NCBI RefSeq assembly: GCF_006385575.1
Contig: NZ_CP041040.1
Location: 1,860,001 to 1,924,000 of the forward strand
Length of the DNA stretch: 64,000 nucleotides
Source: Microbacterium foliorum
GTDB taxonomy: Bacteria; Actinomycetota; Actinomycetes; Actinomycetales; Microbacteriaceae
Reading direction: 5' to 3'
Shown: positions 46,469 through 55,377 of the stretch, in pieces
Layout of the letters: every line of letters begins with the position of its first letter
How positions within the stretch are numbered: position 1 is the stretch's first letter
Position numbers and translations under genes: made by a program
The notes under the pieces: generated by a model
What the model saw: only the letters and a program-made list of their open reading frames with translations
Database searches by the model: none
What the model was told of the DNA's origin: nothing

Positions 46469-47355
46469 CCGTCAACCTGATCCACCGAATCGTCGTCGAG
46501 CGTGTTCGGCGCCTGAGTCCCGGCATGGTCCGCATCGTGTTCGGCGGCGATGGGCTCGACGGATTCGTCTCTACCGGAATCGGAGACGAGTACTTCCGCG
46601 TCTTCTTCCCCGCTGCGGGACAGCACGAGCCGAATCTCCCCTTCCCGACCGAGGACGGCTATTGGGACTTCGCCGAAGGCATCGAGCCTGCTCCGATGCG
46701 CACCTACACCGTGCGGGGATGGGATGCCGAGGTCGCCGAGCTGACGATCGACTTCGTCGTGCACGACGGCGGCGTCGCGGCCGCCTGGGCGCTGAACGCC
46801 CGACCGGGGGACGTCGTGGGAGTGAACACCCCGAAGGGGCTCTACGATCCGCCGGCCGAGATCGAGTGGCAGCTGCTGATCGCCGATGCCACCGGTCTTC
46901 CGGCGGCCGCGCGCCTCGCCGAGAACGCTCCGGCGGGCGTCCGCACCCGAGTCGTGCTCGAGGTCTCGTCCCCCGAGGATGAACTCGACTTCAGTGTGGC
47001 CGAGGGCGTCGAGCTGCACTGGGTGCACGGCGGCAACGGCCACGCACCCACGCGCATCGAGGAGATCCTCCGAGCGTCTGAGCTTCCAAGCGGTCCCGGC
47101 TACGTCTGGGTCGCCGGCGAGACGAAGGCGACCCGCGGGGTACGCAAGCATCTGCGCCACGAGCTCAAGCTGCCCGCGTCTGCCTACAAGGTGATCGGGT
47201 ACTGGACGGAGAACGCCGAGGCGTGGCGGGAGCGCTACGACTCGCTCGATGAGGGCACCCACGCGCGTCTGATGGCGATGTGGGACGACGACACTCGCCC
47301 CGCAGAGGACATCGAGGAAGCGTACGAAGCCGAGCTCGAGAAGCTGGGCCTGTGA
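46465..47355 (+). CDS. Siderophore-interacting protein (FAD-binding ferric reductase)
   Basis: 296-residue SIP family protein. The FAD segment MRTYTVRGWD (RxYTxR), the VHDGGVAAAWALNARPGDVVGV loop and the C-terminal 'GYVWVAGETKATRGVRKHLRHEL' are diagnostic. It reduces ferric siderophores in the cytosol to release iron. Start ATG overlaps the binding-protein stop by 4 bases; longer in-frame sequence upstream lies in another frame of that gene. Confidence 0.93.
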   Translation: MTVNLIHRIVVERVRRLSPGMVRIVFGGDGLDGFVSTGIGDEYFRVFFPAAGQHEPNLPFPTEDGYWDFAEGIEPAPMRTYTVRGWDAEVAELTIDFVVHDGGVAAAWALNARPGDVVGVNTPKGLYDPPAEIEWQLLIADATGLPAAARLAENAPAGVRTRVVLEVSSPEDELDFSVAEGVELHWVHGGNGHAPTRIEEILRASELPSGPGYVWVAGETKATRGVRKHLRHELKLPASAYKVIGYWTENAEAWRERYDSLDEGTHARLMAMWDDDTRPAEDIEEAYEAELEKLGL

Positions 47356-47365
47356 CCGCCGCCTC

Positions 47366-48394
47366 ATGACCGACGTTCTCACGGAGGAGCACGCGACCCA
47401 GGTCTCGGCCACGCGCCGGGGCCTGGTGATCGTCCTCCTCGCAATCGCACTGGCGATCGCCTGCATCGCCAGCATCTTCTTCGGTTCGCAGCGCATCGAC
47501 GTCGAGCAGGTCTGGCTCGGGCTCATCACTGGTCAGGGTGATCCCGGCGCGATCGTCCAGGGCATGCGCATCCCGCGCACCCTCATCGGACTCGCCGTGG
47601 GCGCCGCGCTCGGCATCGCCGGTGCGCTGATCCAGGGGTTCACTCGCAACCCGCTCGCCGACCCCGGCATCCTCGGCGTGAACGCCGGCGCCAGCCTCGG
47701 CGTCACGATCGGGGTCGCATTCTTCGGACTCAGCGCGGCCAGCGGGTACATCTGGTTCTCGTTCGCCGGAGCCATCGTGGCGACCGTTCTCGTCTACCTC
47801 ATCGGATCGGCGGGCCGCTCAGCACCGGATCCGCTGCGGATGACCCTCGCCGGCGTGGCCCTCGGCGCGGTGATGGGCGGTGTCGTGGCGGCGATCGGCC
47901 TGCTGAACCCCCGGGCCTTCGATGCGATCCGCACCTGGAACGCCGGATCACTGACCGCTCTCACTCCGGATGTCTACACCGTGATCCCGTTTCTGCTGGT
48001 CGGCCTCGTGCTCGCTTTCTGCCTCGCGCCCTCGCTGAACGCACTCGCGCTCGGCGACGACCTGGCGACCGCGCTCGGCTCGCGTGTCGTGCTCACCCGG
48101 GTGCTCTCGATCGTCGCCGTGACGCTGCTGTGCGGTGCGGCCACCGCCGCGGCCGGACCGATCGCCTTCGTCGGTCTGATGGTTCCGCACGCTGTGCGCT
48201 GGTTCGTCGGCCCGCACCAGGGGTGGGTCCTCCTCGGGACCCTGTTCGCGGCCCCGCTGCTGCTGCTCACGGCTGACGTGGTAGGTCGGTCGGTGCTCCG
48301 CAGCGGAGAGCTTCCGGTCTCGGTGATGACGGCGCTGATCGGTGCACCTGTGCTCATCGCGCTCGTGCGCCGGCGGAATGCGAGCGGGCTGTGA
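47366..48394 (+). CDS. Siderophore ABC transporter permease (FecCD family), first
   Basis: 342 residues with about nine to ten spans and the FecCD core: RIPRTLIGLAVGAALGIAGALIQGFTRNPLADPGILGVNAGAS and 'GPIAFVGLMVPHAVRWFVGP'. Pairs with the next permease. It begins 10 bases after the SIP stop. Confidence 0.95.
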   Translation: MTDVLTEEHATQVSATRRGLVIVLLAIALAIACIASIFFGSQRIDVEQVWLGLITGQGDPGAIVQGMRIPRTLIGLAVGAALGIAGALIQGFTRNPLADPGILGVNAGASLGVTIGVAFFGLSAASGYIWFSFAGAIVATVLVYLIGSAGRSAPDPLRMTLAGVALGAVMGGVVAAIGLLNPRAFDAIRTWNAGSLTALTPDVYTVIPFLLVGLVLAFCLAPSLNALALGDDLATALGSRVVLTRVLSIVAVTLLCGAATAAAGPIAFVGLMVPHAVRWFVGPHQGWVLLGTLFAAPLLLLTADVVGRSVLRSGELPVSVMTALIGAPVLIALVRRRNASGL

Positions 48395-49458
48395 CGGCTC
48401 TTCTGACGTCTCCGGTCACGGTCGACGCCGGTCGACGCGTCTTCACACCGCGCACCCCGGTGTTCTCCCGACGGATCGGTGTGCGGGCCACGATCGTGAC
48501 CGCATCCGCTCTCCTGACCGCCGCAGCCGTCGGCATCTTCGCCCTGACTCTCGGCGATGTCGCGTTCTCACCCGGTGAGGTGCTGGTGACGCTGCTCGGC
48601 ATGGGCGAGCCTCGGGCCGAACTCGTGATCGTCGAGTGGCGGCTGCCCCGCGTCCTGGCCGCTCTGGTGTTCGGCATCGCCCTGGGCGTCGGAGGCGCGA
48701 TCTTCCAGTCGCTCACCCGCAACCCGCTGGGCAGCCCCGATGTCATCGGATTCGACGCCGGTGCCTACACAGGCGCGCTGATCGTGATCACGACGATGGG
48801 CGTCAGCGTCGCCTCGACGGCCGCTGCGGCCCTGGCGGGTGGCGCCACGACAGCTCTGCTCGTCTACCTCCTCGCGTTCCGACGAGGATTCACGGGCTTC
48901 CGGCTCATCATCGTCGGCATCGGCGTCGCCTCGATGCTGGCATCCGTCAACACCTGGATCATCCTCAACGCCGATCTCAGGATCGCGATGCTCGCGAGCG
49001 CGTGGGGCGCGGGATCCCTGAACGTCATCACCGCCGAGCAGGTCGCCATCGCGGCGTGCGTGATCGTCCCCATCGGTGTCGCCGTGGCGCTGCTCGCAGA
49101 TCGGATGCACCTGCTCGAGCTCGGTGACGACACGGCATCCGCGCTCGGCGTCAGCACCGGCCGCACCCGACTGATGCTCATCGTCCTGGGGGTCTGCCTC
49201 ACCGCAGCCGTCACGGCGATGGCGGGCCCGATCGCCTTCATCTCGCTCGCCGCACCGCAGATCGCTCGACGTCTGACCGGCTCCGCGAGCGTGACGCTCA
49301 CGGGCTCCGCAGCCGTCGGAGCGCTTCTGCTGATCTCCAGCGACGTCCTGGCACAACGACTGTTCGCGCCCACTCAGATCCCCGTCGGCATCGTCACGGT
49401 GTGCCTCGGCGGGGTCTATCTGGTCTGGCTGCTCATCCAGGAAGCGAGAAGACGATGA
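48391..49458 (+). CDS. Siderophore ABC transporter permease (FecCD family), second
   Basis: 355 residues, GTG start overlapping the previous stop (GTGA). Conserved 'RLPRVLAALVFGIALGVGGAIFQSLTRNPLGSPDVIGFDAGAY' and 'GPIAFISLAAPQIARRL' identify the second FecCD subunit. The N-terminal 35 residues are a polar extension before the first span. Confidence 0.95.
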   Translation: MTALLTSPVTVDAGRRVFTPRTPVFSRRIGVRATIVTASALLTAAAVGIFALTLGDVAFSPGEVLVTLLGMGEPRAELVIVEWRLPRVLAALVFGIALGVGGAIFQSLTRNPLGSPDVIGFDAGAYTGALIVITTMGVSVASTAAAALAGGATTALLVYLLAFRRGFTGFRLIIVGIGVASMLASVNTWIILNADLRIAMLASAWGAGSLNVITAEQVAIAACVIVPIGVAVALLADRMHLLELGDDTASALGVSTGRTRLMLIVLGVCLTAAVTAMAGPIAFISLAAPQIARRLTGSASVTLTGSAAVGALLLISSDVLAQRLFAPTQIPVGIVTVCLGGVYLVWLLIQEARRR

Positions 49459-50252
49459 CCATCATCGACATCGACACTGACGCTGCGCGGCTGCGCGCGA
49501 ATGACCTCACGATCGGCTACGACGGCCGCATCGTCTCAGAGCACCTCGGCGTCGACATCCCCGCAGGCGCCTTCACGGTCATCGTCGGGCCGAACGCCTG
49601 CGGCAAGTCGACGCTGCTGCGCGCCTTCGCCCGCCTGCTGAAACCGCGGACCGGGCAGGTGCTGCTCGACGGACGGGCGATCACCGATCTCCCCACCAAG
49701 GAGATCGCACGCCGTCTCGGCCTGCTACCGCAGACGTCGATAGCCCCCGACGGCATCCGGGTCTCCGACCTCGTCGCACGAGGCAGGCACCCGCACCAGA
49801 CGATCCTGCGCCAGTGGTCTCATCGCGATCAGTCAGCTGTCGCGGCCGCTCTCGCGGCGACCGGGACGACCGAGCTCGCCGGGCGACTCGTCGACGAGCT
49901 GTCCGGTGGGCAGCGGCAGCGCGTCTGGGTGGCGGTGCTGCTCGCGCAGGAGTCGCCCACGATGCTGCTCGACGAGCCGACGACGTTCCTCGACATCGCG
50001 CACCAGTACGAGCTGCTTCGCCTGTTCCACGAGCTGCACACCGAGGGGCGCACGATCGTCGCTGTGCTTCACGATCTCAACCAGGCTGCGCGGTTCGCGG
50101 ATCACATGATCATGATGCGCGACGGCCGGATCGTGGCATCCGGCGATCCGTCGTCGATCGTGACCTCGGAGCGCGTCGCGGAGGTCTTCGGGCTGGACTG
50201 CACCATCATCTCCGACCCGCACACGGGCACTCCCCTTGTCGTCCCCCGCTGA
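49455..50252 (+). CDS. Siderophore ABC transporter ATP-binding protein
   Basis: 265 residues. Walker A VGPNACGKSTLL (near 42-53), signature LSGGQRQRVWVAVLLAQ, Walker B TMLLDEPTTFLD and H-loop AVLHDLNQAARF. It powers the FecCD permeases. ATG at 49455 overlaps the permease stop (ATGA). It closes the iron-uptake operon; no siderophore biosynthesis genes are in the window, so it probably imports a xenosiderophore or one made elsewhere. Confidence 0.96.
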   Translation: MTIIDIDTDAARLRANDLTIGYDGRIVSEHLGVDIPAGAFTVIVGPNACGKSTLLRAFARLLKPRTGQVLLDGRAITDLPTKEIARRLGLLPQTSIAPDGIRVSDLVARGRHPHQTILRQWSHRDQSAVAAALAATGTTELAGRLVDELSGGQRQRVWVAVLLAQESPTMLLDEPTTFLDIAHQYELLRLFHELHTEGRTIVAVLHDLNQAARFADHMIMMRDGRIVASGDPSSIVTSERVAEVFGLDCTIISDPHTGTPLVVPR

Positions 50253-50370
50253 GGAGACCGCGACGCCGAGTTGTTAGCCTGGCGGCCAGCGTCACTTGGT
50301 GGGTGCCCCGTGGCCTCAAGAGGCGTCGCGGCGAGGTCTGAGGTCGGTGACCGCGGGTAGCGTGCGTAGT

Positions 50371-50793
50371 GTGTCGGTCATCCAGCTACCCAGCCCCTGC
50401 TCGCTCTGCGGCCATGCAGATGCAGTGCGCGTGGCTGCGGCTCTGATGTGTGCATGGTGCGGGTGGCGATACGGGGATTCGCCGGATCCTGATCTGCCGC
50501 GCCCCGTGATCGAGGTCGTCTACTACATCCGCTACGACCGCCGAGTGAAGATCGGAACCAGTCGACGCCCTCGTCAGCGGCTCGCCAGCATCCGTCACGA
50601 AGAGCTCCTGGCCTTCGAGCGTGGCGGTCGAGATGTCGAGCAGGCGAGGCATCGCGAGTTCGCCGAAGCCCGCGAGGGAGGCGAGTGGTTCACACTCACC
50701 CCGATTCTGTCCTCGCACATCGCGGGGCTTCGCGCTGAGGGTGAGCCGTGGCAGCTGTACGCACGCTGGGTGAGCTCGGCGCTGCAGAACTGA
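50371..50793 (+). CDS. Zinc-ribbon plus GIY-YIG/T5orf172-like protein
   Basis: 140 residues. Two cysteine pairs (CSLCGH and CAWCGW) near the N-terminus form a probable zinc ribbon. The C-terminal half is a short GIY-YIG-like domain of the Mug113/T5orf172 kind: 'EVVYYIRYDRRVKIGTSRRPRQRLASI' supplies the YxxxYxxxxK(I)G core with Arg, and 'ARHREFAEAREGGEWF' the conserved Glu/Phe end. Such domains cut or bind DNA. The GTG at 50371 is uncertain; an in-frame ATG lies 25 codons upstream. No neighbours suggest a role. Confidence 0.75.
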   Translation: MSVIQLPSPCSLCGHADAVRVAAALMCAWCGWRYGDSPDPDLPRPVIEVVYYIRYDRRVKIGTSRRPRQRLASIRHEELLAFERGGRDVEQARHREFAEAREGGEWFTLTPILSSHIAGLRAEGEPWQLYARWVSSALQN

Positions 50794-50831
50794 AGCCCCG
50801 CACGGGGCCGACGTTCCGTGCGGGGCTTCAG
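50790..50831. terminator. Bidirectional terminator between GIY-YIG and SPW genes
   Basis: A perfect 16-base inverted repeat (CTGAAGCCCCGCACGG with its complement, 10-base loop) starts at the GIY-YIG gene stop. Flanks are not T-rich, but stem length and its convergent position support a terminator for both strands. Confidence 0.75.
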
Positions 50832-50843
50832 AGTACAGCGGGA

Positions 50844-51227
50844 TCAGGCGCGCGCCGTGGCCTTGACGCTCGCAGGCTGCGGCTGCGAGAACAGTACGAC
50901 GAGGATCACAGCGACACCCACGACCACGTGCGGGAGCCACACGTTGGGCGCCTCGGTCGAGAAGCCGAAGATCCACGGCGACAGCGCCAGGAACAGGCTC
51001 GCGACGATGTCGAAGACGAGGTGGACGGGCATCGGGATGAAGCCGAAGGGGCCCCATTCATACTTCGTGAACAGGCTGTAGACGATGAGGCCGACGCCGA
51101 GCACGATCGGGATGACCACGGCGGGACCGCCGACGCTCGCGAAGCCGAACAGCCACGGAGCAGCGATCAGCGCCACTCCGACGACGTAGTCGAGGATTCC
51201 ATGGACCTTGGTGGGGATGAAACGCAT
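50844..51227 (-). CDS. SPW-repeat membrane protein
   Basis: 127 residues with four spans arranged as two repeats, each with the SPW-type motif: 'IAAPWLFGFAS' and 'ALSPWIFGFST'. The N-terminal 'KVHGILDYVVG' and 'PVHLVFDIVAS' starts of each repeat also match. Role unknown in the family. Confidence 0.85.
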   Translation of the reverse strand: MRFIPTKVHGILDYVVGVALIAAPWLFGFASVGGPAVVIPIVLGVGLIVYSLFTKYEWGPFGFIPMPVHLVFDIVASLFLALSPWIFGFSTEAPNVWLPHVVVGVAVILVVLFSQPQPASVKATARA

Positions 51228-51310
51228 GATGCCTCCTGTGGTGTCGTCGCGTGCTGCGACTCACAGATGGTTCGCAGCGGTCCGCGGAACGGATTGCAGG
51301 AGTCAGATGC

Positions 51311-51889
51311 TCAGGCGCTCGCCCAGCCGTACCGACGGGCCAGTGCCGACGCGACGCGACCGTAGCGAGAACGGTCGAGCACAGCCGCCTCGCGGCGCAG
51401 CCCGCTCTCGTGCACGCTGTAGAGCTGCTCGATGTCTACCCACGACTCGCGCCCTTGCGAATCCCAGTCTCCGGAACCGATCGACAGGTAGTCGCGATCG
51501 CCGTCGTGCGCCTTGCTCGTCATCCGCACCGCGTACACGCGATCCGCCGATTCGCGACCGATCACGAGCACCGGACGGTCTTTGCCTCGTCCGTCGTTCT
51601 CCTCGTACGGCACCCAGGTCCAGATGATCTCGCCCGCGTCCGGCGCACCATCCCGATCAGGCGCGTAGCCGATGGGGAGCTGCTCGATCCGGTCGGGGTC
51701 GATGCGCACCGTCTCCGTTCCCCGCAGAGAGCCTCTCGCGCCGGATGCCGCGGAGTGCACCTCGTCAGAGGTGCGTACACGCGAGACCGGGCGTCTCGGA
51801 CGATTGCTCGTCCGAGACGCCCGGTCAGATCCCAGTGCTGTGAAGAGGATCTCCGCGAGTCTTGCCAGGATGCCGTTCGAGTTGCTCAC
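51311..51889 (-). CDS. PemK/MazF-like protein with long polar N-terminal extension
   Basis: 192 residues, GTG start. The last ~115 are PemK/MazF-like: 'GEIIWTWVPYEENDGRGKDRPVLVIGR' matches the MazF strand-turn-strand entry (GDIVWv.P....GKEQRPRPVLVI). The first ~75 are basic and disordered (SRTSNRPRRPVSRVRTS), not seen in classic MazF. No small antitoxin gene is adjacent on either strand, so it may be an orphan toxin, a regulated nuclease or a divergent relative without toxicity. Confidence 0.75.
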   Translation of the reverse strand: MSNSNGILARLAEILFTALGSDRASRTSNRPRRPVSRVRTSDEVHSAASGARGSLRGTETVRIDPDRIEQLPIGYAPDRDGAPDAGEIIWTWVPYEENDGRGKDRPVLVIGRESADRVYAVRMTSKAHDGDRDYLSIGSGDWDSQGRESWVDIEQLYSVHESGLRREAAVLDRSRYGRVASALARRYGWASA

Positions 51890-51909
51890 ACGGTCACCCT
51901 AACGGCAGT

Positions 51910-53148
51910 TCAGGCGTCGGCCAGCGCGTAGCCCTCCTCGCCGTGCACGACCTGGTCGACACCGGCGATCTCGTCTTCGCTGGTCACGCGGAAGCCGATC
52001 GTCTTCTCGATCGCGAAGCCGATGATGAAGGCGACGACGAAGGAGTAGATCAGCACACCGAGGGCTGCGATCGCCTGGACGGCGAGCTGACGGGCGTCGC
52101 CACCGACGAAGAGACCGGTCTCGGTTGCGAAGAAGCCGAGGTAGAGCGTTCCGATCAGGCCACCGACGAGATGGATGCCGACGACGTCGAGCGAGTCATC
52201 GAACCCGAGGCGGAACTTCATCTCCACCGCGAGTGCGCAGACGATACCGGCGACGGCACCGAGCAGCAGCGACCATCCGGGGGTGAGGTTGGCGCAGGCA
52301 GGGGTGATGGCGACGAGACCGGCGACGGCACCGGATGCTGCACCCACCGACGTGGGCTTTCCGTCCTTGATCTTCTCGATGAGGATCCATCCGAGGATCG
52401 CGGCCGCCGTGGCACCGAGGGTGTTCAGACCGATGAGCCCGACGCCGCCCATGTCCTCTGCGAGCCACTCAGCGCCGGCGTTGAAGCCGAACCAGCCGAA
52501 CCACAGCAGCGCGGCACCCAGGAGGGTCAGCGGAACGTTGTGCGGCTTGAGGATGCCCTTCTGGAAGCCGATGCGCTTGCCGAGGACGATCGCGAGGGCG
52601 AGTGCGGCAGCACCCGCGTTGATGTGCACAGCGGTACCGCCGGCGTAGTCGATCACGCCGATGCCGCTGTCCTCGCCGAAGAGCGTCGTGCCGAGGTTCA
52701 TGATCCAACCGCCGCCCCAGACCCATGCGGCGACCGGGAAGTAGCCGACCGTGGCGAAGACGCCGGCGAAGATCAGCCAGCTGCCGAACTTCGCGCGGTC
52801 GGCGATGGCGCCCGAGATGAGCGCGACGGTGATGATCGCGAAGGTCGCACCGTAGGCGACTCCGAGAAGTGCGACGTTCGAGCCCTCACCGGCCGCGAGG
52901 CTGGAGAGGCCGATGTCGGCGAAGGGGTTGCCTGCGAAAGCGGTGGGGCTGTCGACGGCACTCATCGAGAATCCGAAGAGGATCCAGAGCACCGCCACGA
53001 GACCGATCGAGCCGAAGCTCATCATCATCATGCTGACGACGCTCTTGGCCTTGACGAGACCGCCGTAGAAGAAGGCGACGCCTGGCGTCATGAGCAGTAC
53101 GAGGGCGGTCGCGGTGATCGCCCAGGAGATGTTGCCTGGAGCATCCAT
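51910..53148 (-). CDS. amt: Ammonium transporter
   Basis: Amt/Rh-family channel of 412 residues with 11 spans. Conserved pore residues appear in 'AVHINAGAAALALAIVLGKR' (first His) and 'DDSLDVVGIHLVGGLIGTLYLG' (second His). No glnK or glnD follows, unlike many actinobacteria. The ATG at 53148 has GTGAGG 7 bases before it; an in-frame TTG two codons upstream is less likely. The ribosome site lies in one arm of a long inverted repeat. C-terminal tail EDEIAGVDQVVHGEEGYALADA is acidic. Confidence 0.95.
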   Translation of the reverse strand: MDAPGNISWAITATALVLLMTPGVAFFYGGLVKAKSVVSMMMMSFGSIGLVAVLWILFGFSMSAVDSPTAFAGNPFADIGLSSLAAGEGSNVALLGVAYGATFAIITVALISGAIADRAKFGSWLIFAGVFATVGYFPVAAWVWGGGWIMNLGTTLFGEDSGIGVIDYAGGTAVHINAGAAALALAIVLGKRIGFQKGILKPHNVPLTLLGAALLWFGWFGFNAGAEWLAEDMGGVGLIGLNTLGATAAAILGWILIEKIKDGKPTSVGAASGAVAGLVAITPACANLTPGWSLLLGAVAGIVCALAVEMKFRLGFDDSLDVVGIHLVGGLIGTLYLGFFATETGLFVGGDARQLAVQAIAALGVLIYSFVVAFIIGFAIEKTIGFRVTSEDEIAGVDQVVHGEEGYALADA

Positions 53149-53152
53149 AGTC

Positions 53153-53220
53153 AAACCTCACATTCGGGAAACTGAGAGCTTCAGTGTGAGGCCGCCCGAT
53201 TTCCGGAATGCGTGAGGTTT
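53153..53220 (-). promoter_or_regulatory. Long inverted repeat in the amt leader that covers the Shine-Dalgarno sequence
   Basis: AAACCTCACATTCGGGAAA (53153-53171) pairs with TTTCCGGAATG-CGTGAGGTTT (53200-53220), with one mismatch and a two-base bulge. In the mRNA the 3' arm contains GTGAGG, the amt ribosome site, so pairing would hide it. The 28-base loop has a second CCTCAC and a small ACTGA/TCAGT stem. On the plus strand 53157-53172 reads CTCAC-N6-GAAAC, resembling a GlnR box, so a protein operator is the alternative reading. Confidence 0.6.
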
Positions 53221-53263
53221 GTTGCGGCGGCGTTACAGAGACGCCGCGTGTGTGAACATCGCG

Positions 53264-54316
53264 TTACGCGACACTGCGATCCGCGTGTGTAAGTGCATTG
53301 AGTCTGGAGATAGCACGCAGGTACTTCTTGCGGTATCCGCCGTTCAGCATCTCTTCCGCGAACACCTGATCGAGGCTCACACCGGTGGCGACGATCGGGA
53401 TCTGCGCGTCGTACACGCGGTCGACGAAGGCGACGAAGCGCAGAGCCTCCGACTGGTCCGTCAGCACGTGCACGTCTTGCAGACCGACGAGGTCGAGTCC
53501 GGAGATCACGCGGAGGTACCGCGAAGGGTGCACGCGGGCGAGATGACGGATGACGTCGGCGAAGGAATCGTCGGAGGCGACCCCGTCCGCCGACCCGGCC
53601 TGCACCGCAGCGGAGTAGGTGGCCGCGTCGCTCACCACAGCGTGCCCGTCGAGCGCGCGCTGACGGAAGTCGACTCCGTCGATGCGGATCGTCTGGAAGC
53701 TGTCGGACATCGCGTGGATCTCACGGAGGAAGTCCTGAGCCGCGAAGCGCCCTTCACCCAGCGCGTTCGGCGGAGTGTTCGAGGTCGCAGCGAGCTTGGT
53801 GCCGGTCGGCACGAGTTCGCCGATGAGGCGCGTCATGACCATGGTGTCACCCGGGTCGTCGAGCTCGAACTCGTCGATGCACAGCAGATCGGCGCCCTTG
53901 AGCAGGTCGACGGTGTTCTTGTATCCGAGCGCGCCGACCAGAGCCGTGTACTCGATGAACGACCCGAAGTACTTCCTGCGCGCGGGCATCGCGTGATAGA
54001 TCGACGCCAGCAGGTGGGTCTTTCCGACGCCGAACCCGCCGTCGAGGTAGACCCCCGGCTTGACCTCGGGCTCCTTCTTCGCACGGCTGAAGAAGCCGCC
54101 GCGCTTCGCCGGTGACCCGCCGCGCCCGGCGAAGCGGATCAGGGTCTCCTTGGCCTCTTCCTGCGAGGGGTAGGAGGGATCCGCCCGATAGCTGTCGAAG
54201 GTCGCGCCGTCGAACTGCGGCGGCGGCACGAGGCTCGCGAGCATCTCGGGACCGGTGACGGTGGGCTGGCGATCGGTCAGGTGCACGATGCCCGTGCGGG
54301 TGGGCGTGTCGGTCAT
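53264..54316 (-). CDS. zapE: AFG1/ZapE-family ATPase
   Basis: 350-residue P-loop ATPase of the ZapE/AFG1 family: Walker [10 protein letters not shown], Walker [15 protein letters not shown], sensor [16 protein letters not shown]. In E. coli ZapE affects Z-ring constriction. ATG at 54316 ([13 protein letters not shown]); upstream in-frame sequence lies in the divergent promoter region. Divergent from the rhodanese gene, as in related genomes. Confidence 0.9.
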   Translation of the reverse strand: MTDTPTRTGIVHLTDRQPTVTGPEMLASLVPPPQFDGATFDSYRADPSYPSQEEAKETLIRFAGRGGSPAKRGGFFSRAKKEPEVKPGVYLDGGFGVGKTHLLASIYHAMPARRKYFGSFIEYTALVGALGYKNTVDLLKGADLLCIDEFELDDPGDTMVMTRLIGELVPTGTKLAATSNTPPNALGEGRFAAQDFLREIHAMSDSFQTIRIDGVDFRQRALDGHAVVSDAATYSAAVQAGSADGVASDDSFADVIRHLARVHPSRYLRVISGLDLVGLQDVHVLTDQSEALRFVAFVDRVYDAQIPIVATGVSLDQVFAEEMLNGGYRKKYLRAISRLNALTHADRSVA

Positions 54317-54464
54317 CACGGTCCTGTGTCGGGTGCGCACCTGTGTCGAAGTCTTACGAATCGGGTGCAGGGCGCACGGCGTGGATCTATCGTCGAAGTA
54401 TCGGCTCCACATTACGCCGTCAACACTGTGCACCACCCGCCGCTCACCGTCTGAGGAGATCCCT

Positions 54465-55358
54465 GTGGCCATCGAGTTCGACACCACTTCGTCCAAGTTC
54501 GCCGAGTACGCCGAACCCGGCCGGCTCGTCACCACCGAGTGGCTGGCCGAGCGCCTCGGCACACCAGGACTGGTCGTGGTCGAATCCGACGAGGACGTTC
54601 TGCTCTACGAGACCGGCCACATCCCGGGTGCCGTGAAGGTCGACTGGCACACCGAGCTCAACGATCCGGTCGTTCGCGACTACGTCGACGGCGAGGGGTT
54701 CGCGAAGCTGCTGAGCAGCAAGGGCATCTCCCGCGACGACACCGTCGTGATCTACGGAGACAAGAACAACTGGTGGGCCGCCTATGCGCTCTGGGTCTTG
54801 TCGCTGTTCGGTCACGAAGACGTGCGACTTCTCGACGGCGGTCGCGATCGCTGGATCGCGGAGGGCCGTGAGATCACCCGCGACGCACCTCAGATCACCC
54901 CGACGGAGTACCCGGTCGTCGAGCGCGACGACTCGGTCATCCGCGCCTACAAGCAGGACGTCCTCTCCCACATCGGCAGCCCTCTGATCGATGTGCGCTC
55001 CCCCGAGGAGTACAGCGGTGAGCGCACCACCGCGCCGGCATACCCCGACGAGGGCGCACTGCGCGCAGGGCACATCCCAACGGCCCAGAGCGTGCCGTGG
55101 GCCAAGGCGGTCGCAGAGGACGGCGGCTTCAAGTCGCGCTCCGAACTCGATGCGATCTACCGCGACGGCGCCGGTCTCGCAGACGGCGACGAGGTCGTCG
55201 CGTACTGCCGCATCGGTGAACGCTCCAGCCACACCTGGTTCGTGCTCAAGCACCTGCTCGGATTCGAGAACGTCCGCAACTACGACGGCTCGTGGACCGA
55301 GTGGGGCAGCGCGGTTCGGGTCCCGATCGTCACGGGATCGGAGCCCGGATCCCTGTGA
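54465..55358 (+). CDS. sseA: Tandem-rhodanese sulfurtransferase
   Basis: 297 residues with two rhodanese domains. The second carries the active-site loop [11 protein letters not shown] (Cys nucleophile), a CRxGxRS-type loop of thiosulfate or mercaptopyruvate sulfurtransferases; the first is inactive, with [18 protein letters not shown] at 54465 follows GAGGAG (54453-54458). Its stop precedes sufE by about 20 bases, so both probably serve sulfur transfer. Confidence 0.92.
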   Translation: MAIEFDTTSSKFAEYAEPGRLVTTEWLAERLGTPGLVVVESDEDVLLYETGHIPGAVKVDWHTELNDPVVRDYVDGEGFAKLLSSKGISRDDTVVIYGDKNNWWAAYALWVLSLFGHEDVRLLDGGRDRWIAEGREITRDAPQITPTEYPVVERDDSVIRAYKQDVLSHIGSPLIDVRSPEEYSGERTTAPAYPDEGALRAGHIPTAQSVPWAKAVAEDGGFKSRSELDAIYRDGAGLADGDEVVAYCRIGERSSHTWFVLKHLLGFENVRNYDGSWTEWGSAVRVPIVTGSEPGSL

Positions 55359-55377
55359 TCATGGAAGGATGGCAGGG

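Noticed and set aside
53153..53220. The amt inverted repeat as a simple terminator of zapE
   Set aside because: It is 44 bases downstream of zapE and lacks a T-run after the stem; its overlap with the amt ribosome site is better explained by control of amt, although termination cannot be ruled out.
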